A stretch of 64,000 bases of DNA from Bradyrhizobium cenepequi (GTDB taxonomy: Bacteria; Pseudomonadota; Alphaproteobacteria; Rhizobiales; Xanthobacteraceae): assembly GCF_020329485.1 (NCBI RefSeq), contig NZ_JAGKJI010000026.1:1-64000 (forward strand), written 5' to 3'. The notes below the pieces were generated by a model. It searched no databases and was not told the origin of the DNA. It was given only the letters and a program-made list of their open reading frames with translations. Shown here one piece after another: positions 34,598 through 43,945 of the stretch. Each line of letters starts with the position of its first letter. The first letter of the stretch is position 1. A program made the translations under genes and the position numbers.

Positions 34598-35185
34598 TCA
34601 CGGCGCTGTCATCCGCGAGGGGTCGGATTCGATCATCGTCGCGTGCAGGAGATAGCGTTCCGGCCCCGGTGTCAGCGCGTCGAATGGCCAGCAGGTCGAG
34701 AGCACCAGCTCGTATCCGCTCGACAGCGGATCGATGCCGGAAGCATCGTAACGCACCACGGAGCTGGCGTCGGCGCGATAGCGGAAGGTCTTGCCGTCGC
34801 TGCGGGTGACGTCGATCTCGTCGCCGATGGCGACGTCCTTCAGGAAACGGAAATGGGTATCGCGATGCGCCGAGTAGACGGCAACGCCGCGTTCGCCGGC
34901 CTTTGCCGTCAGTTCGACATGACCCGGGCCGAACGCGAGTGCCTGGCCGCTGGAGCCCGCGAGCACGATGGCGCTCGCGTGCAGCCGCTTCACCTCGATG
35001 CGCGCGACCGGCCAGGTGTCGGCCCATGACCACGGCTTTGTCGGATGCCCCGTGGCGATGGTTTTTGCAAACGCGCGTTCGAGCAGGACCTGCGCGAGGA
35101 GTGCCTTGGCGTGAATGTACGCGCCCTGGCCGAACAGGATCAGGCCGAGGAGGGCGAGGAGGAAAGGGGCGATGACGCGAGGCAT
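34598..35185 (-). CDS. Class GN sortase (Gram-negative type)
   Basis: 195 residues from the ATG at 35185, opening with a membrane anchor (IAPFLLALLGLILFGQGAYI). The catalytic residues of the sortase fold are all seen: His107 (SAHRDTHF), Cys165 (LSTCWPFDA) and Arg177 (GPERYLLHA). These enzymes anchor or process a partner bearing a C-terminal LPxTG-like motif. The partner is adjacent: the gene at 35441-37708 carries LPKTA. Sortase systems are rare in Gram-negative bacteria and their targets' function is unknown. The 255-base gap to its partner contains a family G repeat. Confidence 0.92.
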   Translation of the reverse strand: MPRVIAPFLLALLGLILFGQGAYIHAKALLAQVLLERAFAKTIATGHPTKPWSWADTWPVARIEVKRLHASAIVLAGSSGQALAFGPGHVELTAKAGERGVAVYSAHRDTHFRFLKDVAIGDEIDVTRSDGKTFRYRADASSVVRYDASGIDPLSSGYELVLSTCWPFDALTPGPERYLLHATMIESDPSRMTAP

Positions 35186-35226
35186 CGGATGTGTACTTTC
35201 GTCATTCCGCAGCGAAGCTATCTGTC

Positions 35227-35329
35227 CCTCATCCTGAGGAGCGCGTCTTCGCGCGTCTCGAAGGATGAGGCCCCGCCGGTGGCCTCGCCCTTCGAGACGA
35301 CCGCTCCGCGGTCTCCTCAGGGTGAGGGT
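35227..35329. repeat. Inverted repeat, family G
   Basis: CCTCATCCTGAGGAGCGCGT, TCTCGAAGGATGAGG and, downstream, CCTCGCCCTTCGAGACGACC with CTCCTCAGGGTGAGGG. Nested palindromes such as GTCTCGAAGG/CCTTCGAGAC are visible. It lies between the sortase gene and its target gene. Confidence 0.6.
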
Positions 35330-35440
35330 CAAGAGCCGGGGCGAGGGTCTAGAGTCGAAAGGGCGCGCGCGGCCCAGGGGACGGGAGGCCGCGCGCGTTT
35401 GATAAGAGGAGGTTCGGGCGCCTCCTCCTTTCATCCGGCA

Positions 35441-37708
35441 TCAGTGGGCGAAGTTCTGACGCTGGATGAATGCGAACAGGAGCAGGCTGAGCGTGAGCAG
35501 GATTGCGCCGGCTATCATCTTCAGTTCGGCGTCGGTTGCGGTCTTCGGCAGCTTGATCGTGTCGGGCGCCTGCACCACTGCCGGACGCTTCAGGGCGGCA
35601 AGCTGCACCCGTCCATCGCCTTCCACGCGCCGCTCGGCCGGTGTCGCCGGCAACTGCGGGCGCTCGCCGAAGACCTTCGCGAAGTCCCAGCCGGCCGGCA
35701 GGTTGAGCGGCAATTCGCTCACTTTCAGTGACTCGCCCTCGGGCCGGCTCGGCGTCTTGTCGACCGCAACCAGGCTGGTCAGCCGCGTCACGAGCTGATG
35801 CTCGAGCGCCAGCGCCAGGATGGTCTTGTCGGCGTCGTCAGGACTCGTCTGCCGCATCGTGCGCGCCACCTCGGCGTCGTCGATCTTGCGCCGCGCCCAC
35901 AGTTTTGACAGGCCCTTGCCTTCAGCGGCACTCGCAAGCGGTAGCGTCACGGTCCAGGGACGGTCGCCGATCCGGCCCTTGATCTCGACCGAGCCCGCGA
36001 GCTTGTCGAGCTTTGCAGCCAGCACCAGCGGCTCGTCGCGATAGAGGTCGGGAAGGATCGCCGGCGTAACGTCGGCGTGGGCGTCCGAGAACTTGGCGGA
36101 AAGATTGGTCACCGCGGGATTCTCGAGCTTGGCGAACAGCGAGCGCATGCGCTCCTCGACCTGGTCGGTCGAGCCGATATGGGTGAAGGCGCCGCGGCCG
36201 AGCTCGGCGGCGCGCGTCATCAGATAGATGTTGGGCGCCGAGCCGATGCCAACCATGAAGATGCGGGAGCGACCGCGCATTGCGGTGATGGTCTCGAACA
36301 GTTGCTGCTCGTTGCCGATGGCACCGTCGGTCAGGAACACGACCTGGCGGACATAATCGGACTCATTACCGGAATGATCCGTCAGCGCCGCCCGCATCGC
36401 CGGCACCATCTCGGTGCCGCCCCTAGCCTGCAGCGCGCTCACGAAAGCGTTGGCGCGGCCGAGATGCTCGCCGTCCGCCGGCACCGCCGATGGAAACAGC
36501 ACGTCCATGGTGTGGTCGAAGCGGATCACGTTGAAGCGGTCGTTCGGCTGCAGCCGGCCGAGCGCGTAAGTCAGGCTCGCTTTCGCCTGCACGATCGAGG
36601 TGCCACCCATCGAGCCGGAATTGTCGATCACGAAGATCACCTCGCGCGGCCGTGGCTTCTGCTCGGCCTCAACAACGAAAGGCGGGGTGACGAAGGCGAG
36701 CAGGTAGTCGGCGTCGCCGACATGCTCGCGAAACAGCCCGACCGACGGTGCTTTTTCGGCGGCAGGCTTCCAGGTCAGTTCGAAATCGCGGTCCGCCGGC
36801 ACGAGCCCTTCGGCGAGCCTGATAATCCGAGTCGTATCGTCAACGCTTTCGATCTTGACGGCGTGATGGTGACTCTTCACCTCGCCGAGCGAGAAACCGG
36901 CTTGCAGGCGAACGGTGATGTTGGTCGGATTGACCGACGCATGCTCGGCCGGATCGAGCACCGGCGGCGTGATGCGGTCGCGATCCGGTACGGGATCGGA
37001 CTTGGTCGCGCCCCAGCCGCCGCCGTCGGGACGGAGATCGACGCTCTGCACGATCGGCGCGGGATTGTAGCGCGGCGCCACCACCAGCGGCACGCGCAGC
37101 GAGAATTCGTTGCCGGACTGCTGCACCGGCTCCTGGTATTCGATCTGCACCAGCACGGTCTCGCCTGGGCCTATATTGGCGACAGAATTGGTGAAGATGT
37201 TCGGTCGCTCCTGCTCGGTCAGCGCGGCTTTCTGGCCATTCTGCTTGGCCTGCTCATAGATGACGCGCGCCTGCTTGCGTTCCTTGATGTTGCCGACCAC
37301 GATGCGATCGCCGACCACCATCTTCAGCGCGTCGACCGCGCCGCCCGCTGGCAGCGGATAGACATAGACCGCTTCGACCCAGTCCTTGGTCGGGTTGCGG
37401 AAAACTTGCGTGACGCGGGCGCGGATGGTCGGGCCTGACACCGTGAGGTCGACATCGGTACCGAGCCTGATGGCGTCGTCATACCCCTCGTCGGTCTTCA
37501 GCAGCAGCGAGCCGGCACGGGCGTCGCCCGGCTTGATGAACGCTGCCGGCGGCCTGATCTCCGCCGACCACGCCGGCGCGAAGTTCACAAAGAGGGCCGC
37601 GAACCCGATCACGAGCGCGGCAACGCCTTCCACCAAAAAGAACAGCACTATTCGCATCCTGCGCGACAGGCGCGGACGGCCGGTCACGATTGCATCGCAC
37701 GTCGTCAT
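35441..37708 (-). CDS. Sortase target protein with VIT and VWA domains and LPKTA sorting signal
   Basis: 755 residues from the ATG at 37708 (GGGAGAAGGA upstream). An N-terminal membrane/signal segment (VLFFLVEGVAALVIGFAALF) is followed by a VIT domain (about 45-190: VDLTVSGPTIRARVTQVFRN, YVYPLPAGGAVDALKM) and a VWA domain (about 330-510) with MIDAS motif VIDNSGSMGG. The C terminus has LPKTA at 720-724, a hydrophobic helix (MIAGAILLTLSLLLFAFI) and a short RQNFAH tail. This is the classical cell-surface sorting signal in a Gram-negative setting. Family name in databases: marine proteobacterial sortase target protein. Confidence 0.93.
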   Translation of the reverse strand: MTTCDAIVTGRPRLSRRMRIVLFFLVEGVAALVIGFAALFVNFAPAWSAEIRPPAAFIKPGDARAGSLLLKTDEGYDDAIRLGTDVDLTVSGPTIRARVTQVFRNPTKDWVEAVYVYPLPAGGAVDALKMVVGDRIVVGNIKERKQARVIYEQAKQNGQKAALTEQERPNIFTNSVANIGPGETVLVQIEYQEPVQQSGNEFSLRVPLVVAPRYNPAPIVQSVDLRPDGGGWGATKSDPVPDRDRITPPVLDPAEHASVNPTNITVRLQAGFSLGEVKSHHHAVKIESVDDTTRIIRLAEGLVPADRDFELTWKPAAEKAPSVGLFREHVGDADYLLAFVTPPFVVEAEQKPRPREVIFVIDNSGSMGGTSIVQAKASLTYALGRLQPNDRFNVIRFDHTMDVLFPSAVPADGEHLGRANAFVSALQARGGTEMVPAMRAALTDHSGNESDYVRQVVFLTDGAIGNEQQLFETITAMRGRSRIFMVGIGSAPNIYLMTRAAELGRGAFTHIGSTDQVEERMRSLFAKLENPAVTNLSAKFSDAHADVTPAILPDLYRDEPLVLAAKLDKLAGSVEIKGRIGDRPWTVTLPLASAAEGKGLSKLWARRKIDDAEVARTMRQTSPDDADKTILALALEHQLVTRLTSLVAVDKTPSRPEGESLKVSELPLNLPAGWDFAKVFGERPQLPATPAERRVEGDGRVQLAALKRPAVVQAPDTIKLPKTATDAELKMIAGAILLTLSLLLFAFIQRQNFAH

Positions 37709-37873
37709 TTCCTTCTCCCGAGGGACGTCTTTGATGCGCAAAGTCTTCGAGAAAGCGCTTCAGAGCGCGAGCAGAATGATCGGCATTGTTCAGCCGCGGG
37801 CAGGCGCCGCACGCCGCATCATCGGCGGCTTTGTGCCGTTTTGTGCTAAAATGTGTGCTCTGCTAAAGTCGGT

Positions 37874-38656
37874 ATGAATCAGCATGGGGTGACGATGCCG
37901 ACGCCGGACAAGCAGCTTTCCGAACAACAAAGCCGGCAGATTGCGGAGATGATCCGCGAGGAACTGGCGCGCCGGCGCATCTCGCGGCAGGCGCTGGCCG
38001 AGCAGGCCAAGCTCAGCCTCTCGACGCTGGAGAAGGTGCTCGGCGGACGCCGCCCGTTCACGCTTCAGACCATGGTGCGGCTGGAGCAGGCGCTCGGCGT
38101 CTCCTTGCGTAACGTTCAGCCGGCGCCGGTGATCGCAGTGGCCAATGGCGAAGTCGCGCCCGATGGGCTCGGGGCCTATTCGCGGCGGGCGGTGCAGTGG
38201 ATCGAGGGCACTTATCTCACGGTCAGGCCGTCCTTCGGGGCCAAGGACGCGGTCTATGCCTATCGCACCGAGATCGCCTGGGACGATACCGTCTCCTCGC
38301 TGATCTTTCGCGAGGGCGAACGGCTGGATGCCGCCTACACCCAGTTCGGCGAAGTCGCCGTCCCCAACCAGTCCGGCTTCATCTATCTCGTCACCAACCG
38401 GCACGGCCAGCATCGTCTGATCACGGTGTCCAGGCCGCGCAACACCGGCGAGATGTACGGCATCATCACCACGCTGCTCGCTGGCCGCGGCTCGCTGTTG
38501 ACGCCGATCGCTGCACCCATCGCATTCCTACCGATCAAGAATATCGCCAAACCCTCCGTCGGACGCGTGTCCCCCGAGGACGAAAACTACGCGCTCTATC
38601 GCGAGCATCTGCGCCGCACCGTCGACGAGCCGTTCGCGATTTTTCTGCCGGGCTAG
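37874..38656 (+). CDS. XRE-type transcriptional regulator with C-terminal sensor-like domain
   Basis: About 260 residues; the start could also be the ATG at 37895, which has a GGGG site upstream. Residues 20-80 are a Cro/C1 helix-turn-helix: ARRRISRQALAEQAKLSLST, EKVLGGRRPFTLQTMVRLEQ. The rest (WIEGTYLTVRPSFGAKDAVY, EIAWDDTVSSLIFREGERLD, NQSGFIYLVTNRHGQHRLIT) is a conserved domain of unknown ligand found with such HTH proteins in bradyrhizobia. It is divergent from the sortase target gene across about 165 bases and may control it. Confidence 0.8.
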   Translation: MNQHGVTMPTPDKQLSEQQSRQIAEMIREELARRRISRQALAEQAKLSLSTLEKVLGGRRPFTLQTMVRLEQALGVSLRNVQPAPVIAVANGEVAPDGLGAYSRRAVQWIEGTYLTVRPSFGAKDAVYAYRTEIAWDDTVSSLIFREGERLDAAYTQFGEVAVPNQSGFIYLVTNRHGQHRLITVSRPRNTGEMYGIITTLLAGRGSLLTPIAAPIAFLPIKNIAKPSVGRVSPEDENYALYREHLRRTVDEPFAIFLPG

Positions 38657-38714
38657 ATCTCTGTCCCCGGTGCACGGCTGCCTCCTCCACACGCGCACCT
38701 GCACCCGGAGCAGA

Positions 38715-38831
38715 CCCCCATCCCAACCTTCCCCCTTTCAGGGGGAAGGAGCGCCGCAGCGCAACTGGCGGATCACCTCCCCTTGAAAAGGGGAGGTCGG
38801 TTTGCGCGTTAGCGCAAACCGGGTGGGGATC
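38715..38831. repeat. Modular hairpin repeat, family C-like copy 4
   Basis: Follows the family C plan with different sequence: CCCCCATCCCAACCTTCCCC hairpin, spacer, CCTCCCCTTGAAAAGGGGAG hairpin, then the middle hairpin GGTTTGCGC (38799-38807) with GCGCAAACC (38812-38820), then GGGTGGGGAT. It separates convergent genes. Its middle arm is unrelated to that of the other copies. Confidence 0.7.
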
Positions 38832-38870
38832 AATTCTCTCCACACGCACGGCTGCGCCTCGGAGGGCCGT

Positions 38871-39581
38871 TTACGCCCGTCGCAGGGGCGAGGGCGAAAC
38901 GATGGAGGCGAGCAGCACTGCGAGAATGCCGGTCAGGAAAACGCCGTCAAACGTTCCGGCGCCGCCGATCGAGGCGATGGGCGCGCCAAGGCTGCCGATC
39001 TTGTCCAAGTTGAGAAGGTCGGCGCCGATCAGCGTTCCGACCGAACCTGCGATATAAGCCAGCGGCGCGGCATATTCGCGCGAAAGCAGGAGCGCGATGA
39101 TCGCTACGCTGACGACGGGCACGAACACGGGCACAGCGATGCCAATTCCCGGCACCGGCGTCGCCATCCAATGGACGATGATCGCGATGACGGCGGTGGC
39201 GATCGCGGCCTTGACCCACAGGTCGTACCGGATGACCAGATAGATCGACATCAATGTCGGAATCACCGCGCCGCCGACATTCGCGGCCAGGATCGTGCTC
39301 GGCGCAGTCACCAGCGGCACGACATAGCGCATGCCGAAGAAGTCAACGATCTCGCCGGATCGGACCGGTGGGCCGGACAATTCCGTAATAGGGATATTGA
39401 CATAGCTGCCGATCAGCGAACCGAACAGCAGCAGGAACGCCGCTCCCGGACTAACACCGAGACTCAGATAGGCGTATCGAAGAATACGGAGCTGGATCAG
39501 GATCACCAGCACCAGTGCCAGGAACACCAGGATCGAAAACGATCCCGGCGTCATCGGCAGATACTGCATCCGGCTATCCAC
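38871..39581 (-). CDS. DUF1614-family integral membrane protein
   Basis: 236 residues with about seven predicted helices. Family marks include LLLFGSLIGSYVNIPITELS, VPLVTAPSTILAANVGGAVI and YIAGSVGTLIGADLLNLDKI. The last 60 residues match the DUF1614 pattern of a Gly-rich re-entrant region (SLGAPIASIGGAGTFDGVFL). Function unknown. It ends against the family C-like repeat. Confidence 0.88.
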   Translation of the reverse strand: MDSRMQYLPMTPGSFSILVFLALVLVILIQLRILRYAYLSLGVSPGAAFLLLFGSLIGSYVNIPITELSGPPVRSGEIVDFFGMRYVVPLVTAPSTILAANVGGAVIPTLMSIYLVIRYDLWVKAAIATAVIAIIVHWMATPVPGIGIAVPVFVPVVSVAIIALLLSREYAAPLAYIAGSVGTLIGADLLNLDKIGSLGAPIASIGGAGTFDGVFLTGILAVLLASIVSPSPLRRA

Positions 39582-39656
39582 GATCGGCGGCTCGCGTTGT
39601 TGGGCGCCCCCGATTAGGTGGGAAGCCGCTCGCGCGATCTCAAGGACGATAAACGT

Positions 39657-41261
39657 TCAAGGCGAGCCGCGCGGTGGTTCACCTCGCCCCGCTTGGCAAC
39701 CTTGTTGACGCACTATGTCAGCTTGCGCCAGATCGGTCGGCTTCAGCTCGGCAAACTGCTTGCGCAGCGTCGGCTTGTGGATCTTGCCGGTCGCATTGCG
39801 CGGCAACGCGTCGACGAACTCGATTTTGCTCGGACATTTGAACTTCGCCAGATTGGCCGCGCAATGCGCGTGGACCTCCGTCGGCGTCAACCTCTCGCCT
39901 GGCCTCACCGCGACGATCGCCATGCCGACCTCGCCCCACTGCTCGTTGGGGATACCGATCACGGCGGCTTCAGCAACCGCCGGCATCTGGTGCAGCACGT
40001 TCTCGACTTCAGCCGGATAGACGTTCTCGCCGCCGGAGATGTACATGTCCTTCCAGCGGTCGACGATGTAGTAGAAGCCTTCCTCGTCGACGCGTGTCGC
40101 ATCACCCGTATGCAGCCAGCCGTCGGTGAAGGAGGACGCGTTGGCGTCGGGCCGGTTCCAGTAACCCGGCGTGATGTTCGGTCCCCGGACCCAGAGCTCG
40201 CCGAGTTCACCCACTGCTGCGTCGCTGCCATCGGGACGCACGATGCGCACTTCCGTATGCAGCACCGGTTTGCCGGCGGAGCCCGCCTTGCGCGCGGCGT
40301 CCTCGCGGTCGAGCGCCATCACCGCGGGCGAGGTCTCGGTCATGCCATAGCCCTGCTGCAGCGCCACGCCGCGCGCTTCCCACACCTTCAAGAGCGGCAC
40401 CGGCATCGGCGCGCCGCCGACGCCGCCGATGACCAGGCGGCTGAAATCGGCGTTCGCGAACGAGGGATGCTGCGCCATGAACTGGTAGATCGCAGGCACG
40501 CCGAAGAAGACGTTGATCCGCTCGGTGGGATCGCTGATCAGCCGCAATGCCTCGCCGGGATCGAAGTTGCGCATGATCAAGGCGGTGCCGCCGGCATGCA
40601 GCACCGGGTTGGTGTAGCAGTTGAGCCCGCCGGTGTGGAACAGCGGCAGCACGCAGAGGAACACCGAGGAAGGCGAGATATAGGCGAGGCCGCCGAGATT
40701 GACGCAATTGAAGAACGTCATGCCGTGAGTGATGATCGCGCCCTTGGGCTGGCCTGTCGTGCCCGAGGTGTACATGATGGTCGAGATGTCATCGAGCGTG
40801 ACAGGCTCGAATGTGTCGATCGGCTTCGCCGCCGCGATGCCGGCTTCATAGGAGCCATCGGGGCCGAGCCGCAGTATCGATGACACGTTGCAGAGTTTTG
40901 CAACGCTGAGCGCGGTCTCGGCGAGGTCGTCATCGTGGATCATGACTTTCGGCGAGGCATCGCCGACGATGAACTGCAGTTCGGGGACGGTAAGGCGGGT
41001 GTTGAGCGGCAGGAATACGGCACCTAATCGCCCGCAGGCGAACTGCACTTCGAGCGTGTCTGATGTGTTTAACGCCAGCACCGCGACCCGGTCGCCGCGC
41101 GCCACCTTGTGGGCATCCCGCAGATGCGCGGCGAGCCGCGAGATCCTGATGTCAGCTTGCGCATAGGTGAGGCGGTGGCCGCTGGCGAGGTCGACCATCG
41201 CGACCTTGTCAGGCGTCCTCCGGCCGTAATGGGCGATCCAGTCGTAGTAACGAACCGGCAA
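39657..41261 (-). CDS. AMP-forming fatty-acid/acyl-CoA ligase
   Basis: 534 residues. AMP-binding core signature TIMYTSGTTGQPKGAIITHG, adenylate site GYGMTETSPAV, and the flexible hinge DRWKDMYISGGENVYPAEVE. The catalytic lysine is in NATGKIHKPTLRKQF near the C terminus. Length and sequence suit a medium- or branched-chain acid ligase of the FadD type. It is divergent from the acyl-CoA dehydrogenase gene at 41470 and should activate the acid that enters this pathway. Confidence 0.92.
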   Translation of the reverse strand: MPVRYYDWIAHYGRRTPDKVAMVDLASGHRLTYAQADIRISRLAAHLRDAHKVARGDRVAVLALNTSDTLEVQFACGRLGAVFLPLNTRLTVPELQFIVGDASPKVMIHDDDLAETALSVAKLCNVSSILRLGPDGSYEAGIAAAKPIDTFEPVTLDDISTIMYTSGTTGQPKGAIITHGMTFFNCVNLGGLAYISPSSVFLCVLPLFHTGGLNCYTNPVLHAGGTALIMRNFDPGEALRLISDPTERINVFFGVPAIYQFMAQHPSFANADFSRLVIGGVGGAPMPVPLLKVWEARGVALQQGYGMTETSPAVMALDREDAARKAGSAGKPVLHTEVRIVRPDGSDAAVGELGELWVRGPNITPGYWNRPDANASSFTDGWLHTGDATRVDEEGFYYIVDRWKDMYISGGENVYPAEVENVLHQMPAVAEAAVIGIPNEQWGEVGMAIVAVRPGERLTPTEVHAHCAANLAKFKCPSKIEFVDALPRNATGKIHKPTLRKQFAELKPTDLAQADIVRQQGCQAGRGEPPRGSP

Positions 41262-41469
41262 ATGTCCCTCCCGCGGTGGGCGGTCTGGCGCCGCCTGATC
41301 GTGATCCGCAAGGGGCCAGTGGAAGGGCGAGGGCCGGAACCTGTCTTGCGTTTAGTGGCTGGACGAGGGGTAGGATCGGCGCCCGTTCGCCGTCGGCAGC
41401 CACTCGACGCAAGTTAGGGCGGCGAATTCCGGACATCGTTCCGGTCACGAGAATCGACGGAGCAAAGGG

Positions 41470-42606
41470 ATGGCGAGCCCATTCTACACCAGCGAGCACG
41501 AGGCCTTTCGCGAGGCGGTGCGCCGTTTCGTGCAAAAGGAGATCGAGCCCTACGCCCATGAGTGGGACGAGGCGGGCGAGTTTCCGCGCGAGCTCTATCG
41601 CAAGGCCTCCGAGATCGGGCTGCTTGGGTTGGGTTTCCCCGAGGAGTATGGCGGCATACCTTCTGACCAGTTCATGAAGATCGTGGCATCTCAGGAACTG
41701 GCGCGGGCCGGCGCCGGCGGAGTCTCGTCGAGCCTGATGAGCCACACCATCGGTTCGCCACCGATTGCGCGCGCGGCCCGTCCCGAGGTCAAGGCGCGCG
41801 TGCTGCCGGAGGTGCTGCGGGGTGAGAAGATCTCTGCGCTCGCGATCACCGAGCCGAGCGGCGGCTCCGATGTCGCCAACCTCCGCACCAGGGCGCGCCG
41901 CGACGGCGATCATTACGTTGTCAGCGGTGAGAAGACCTTTATCACGTCGGGCGTGCGCGCGGATTATCTGACCGTTGCCGTGCGCACCGGCGGCGAGGGC
42001 CCCAGTGGCGTCAGCCTGCTCCTGATCGAGGGCGATACGCCCGGCCTGTCGCGGACCAAGCTGAAGAAGATGGGCTGGTGGGCATCCGATACCGCGACGC
42101 TGCATTTCGATGAATGCCGCGTGTCGGCTGAGAATCTGATCGGCGAGGAGGGCCAAGGCTTCAAGATTATCATGCAGAATTTCAACAGCGAGCGGATGGG
42201 CATGGCGGCGAGCTGCACGGCTTACGCCCGCGTCTGTCTCGAGGAGGCCATCGCCTACGCCAAGGAGCGCGAGACTTTCGGCAAGCCGATCGCCCAGCAC
42301 CAGGTGATCCGCCACAAGATCGTCGACATGGCGCAGAAGGTCGCAGCCTCCCAGGCGATGCTGGAGATGCTGGCCTGGCGGCTGGAGCAGGGCGAAAGCC
42401 CGGTTGCCGAGATCTGCATGATGAAGAACCAGGCCACCCAGACCATGGCATTCTGCGCCTCCGAGGCGGTGCAGATCTTCGGTGGCGCCGGCTTCATGCG
42501 TGGCGTCAAGGTCGAGCGCATTTACCGCGAGGTCAAGGTCAACGCCATCGGTGGCGGCACCGAGGAGATCATGAAGGACCTCGCCAGCCGCCAGATGGGA
42601 TTGTGA
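41470..42606 (+). CDS. Acyl-CoA dehydrogenase (first of two)
   Basis: 378 residues, the standard ACAD size. FAD-binding signatures: LAITEPSGGSDVANLRTRAR, YVVSGEKTFITSGVRADYLT, and GMAASCTAYARVCLEEAIAY. The C-terminal IGGGTEEIMKDLA replaces the Tyr-Glu-Gly of short/medium-chain enzymes with Gly, as seen in isovaleryl-CoA-type dehydrogenases. That suggests, but does not prove, a branched or longer substrate. GGAGCAAAGGG lies before the ATG. It begins a rightward run of acyl-CoA genes. Confidence 0.92.
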   Translation: MASPFYTSEHEAFREAVRRFVQKEIEPYAHEWDEAGEFPRELYRKASEIGLLGLGFPEEYGGIPSDQFMKIVASQELARAGAGGVSSSLMSHTIGSPPIARAARPEVKARVLPEVLRGEKISALAITEPSGGSDVANLRTRARRDGDHYVVSGEKTFITSGVRADYLTVAVRTGGEGPSGVSLLLIEGDTPGLSRTKLKKMGWWASDTATLHFDECRVSAENLIGEEGQGFKIIMQNFNSERMGMAASCTAYARVCLEEAIAYAKERETFGKPIAQHQVIRHKIVDMAQKVAASQAMLEMLAWRLEQGESPVAEICMMKNQATQTMAFCASEAVQIFGGAGFMRGVKVERIYREVKVNAIGGGTEEIMKDLASRQMGL

Positions 42607-42617
42607 AAGCACACGCT

Positions 42618-42742
42618 GTCATTCCGGGGCGCGCGCAGCGCGAGCTATGATGTGCAATTGCACATCAGAGAATCCATCGGGCCTCAGGCGCAGGTGGCGA
42701 AATGGATTCCGGGCTGATCGCTTCGCGATGCCCCGGAATGAC
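42618..42742. repeat. Inverted repeat, family D copy 1
   Basis: Begins GTCATTCCGGGGCGCG and ends CCCCGGAATGAC, with a perfect 20-base palindrome TGATGTGCAATTGCACATCA at 42648-42667. A second copy lies at 47653-47779. It sits between the two acyl-CoA dehydrogenase genes. Confidence 0.75.
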
Positions 42743-42775
42743 AAGACAAATGCCGATTGGAGCTCGAGAGAGAAA

Positions 42776-43945
42776 ATGATCTTCACCGCCGACCATGAAG
42801 AACCCCGCCGCGCCTTGCAGAAATTCATCGCGGCCGAGATCAACCCCTTCGTCGACGAATGGGAGGACGCCGGCATCTTCCCCGCGCATGAGCTGTTCAA
42901 GAAGCTTGGCGATCTCGGCTTCCTCGGCCTCAACAAGCCCGTCGAATTCGGCGGCCAGGGGCTCGACTACAGCTATGCGCTGATGATGGCGGAAGAACTC
43001 GGCGCCATCAGATGCGGCGGCGTGCCGATGGCGATCGGGGTGCAGACGGACATGGCGACGCCGGCGCTGGCGCGGTTCGGCTCCGACGAGGTGCGGAGCG
43101 AATTCTTGGCGTTGGCGATCTCGGGCGATCAGGTCGCCTGCGTCGGCGTCTCCGAGCCCGGCGCCGGCTCCGACGTCGCCTCGATCAAGACCAATGCGCG
43201 TTCGGACGGCGACGACTACGTCATCAATGGCGGCAAGATGTGGATCACCAACGGGACGCAGGCGGACTGGATCTGCCTGCTCGCCAATACCAGCGACGGC
43301 CAGACCCATCGCAACAAGTCGCTGATCTGCGTGCCGATGAAGTCGAAGGGTGTGACGGTCGCGCGAAAACTCGACAAGATGGGCATGCGCTCCTCCGACA
43401 CTGCGCAGATCTTTTTCGACAATGTGCGGGTACCCAAGCGCAACCGGATCGGCGAGGAGGGCAAGGGCTTTACCTACCAGATGATCCAGTTCCAGGAGGA
43501 GCGTCTCTGGGGCGCCGCCGCCTGCCTGAAGGCGCATGAATTCATCATCAACGAGACGATTGAATATACCCGCAACCGCAAAGCATTCGGCGGCTCGATC
43601 CTCGACAATCAGGTGGTGCATTTCAGGCTCGCGGAGATGCAGACCGAGGTCGAGCTGCTGCGCTCGCTGATCTACCGCGCCGGCGAGGCGCTGGTTGCGG
43701 GCGAGGACGTCACCCGGCTCGCCACCATGGCGAAGCTGAAGGCGGGCCGGCTGGGCCGCGAACTCACCGACGCCTGCCTGCAATATTGGGGCGGCATGGG
43801 TTTCATGAACGAGACCCCGGTCAGCCGGGCCTATCGCGACAGCCGCCTGACCTCGATCGGCGGCGGTGCTGACGAAGTGATGCTGATGGTGTTATGCAAG
43901 ATGATGGGCACGCTGCCAGGGCTGAAGGGAAAAGGAAACGTCTGA
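42776..43945 (+). CDS. Acyl-CoA dehydrogenase (second of two)
   Basis: 389 residues from the ATG at 42776, with GAGAGA upstream; the longer frame reads into the repeat. ACAD signatures: ACVGVSEPGAGSDVASIKTN, YVINGGKMWITNGTQADWIC, IEYTRNRKAFGGSILDNQVV and YWGGMGFMNETPVSRAYRDS. The C terminus has IGGGADEVMLMVL, again with Gly in place of the YEG glutamate. Together with the other ACAD it should give two successive or alternative alpha,beta-dehydrogenations. The stop overlaps the GST start by one base. Confidence 0.92.
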   Translation: MIFTADHEEPRRALQKFIAAEINPFVDEWEDAGIFPAHELFKKLGDLGFLGLNKPVEFGGQGLDYSYALMMAEELGAIRCGGVPMAIGVQTDMATPALARFGSDEVRSEFLALAISGDQVACVGVSEPGAGSDVASIKTNARSDGDDYVINGGKMWITNGTQADWICLLANTSDGQTHRNKSLICVPMKSKGVTVARKLDKMGMRSSDTAQIFFDNVRVPKRNRIGEEGKGFTYQMIQFQEERLWGAAACLKAHEFIINETIEYTRNRKAFGGSILDNQVVHFRLAEMQTEVELLRSLIYRAGEALVAGEDVTRLATMAKLKAGRLGRELTDACLQYWGGMGFMNETPVSRAYRDSRLTSIGGGADEVMLMVLCKMMGTLPGLKGKGNV

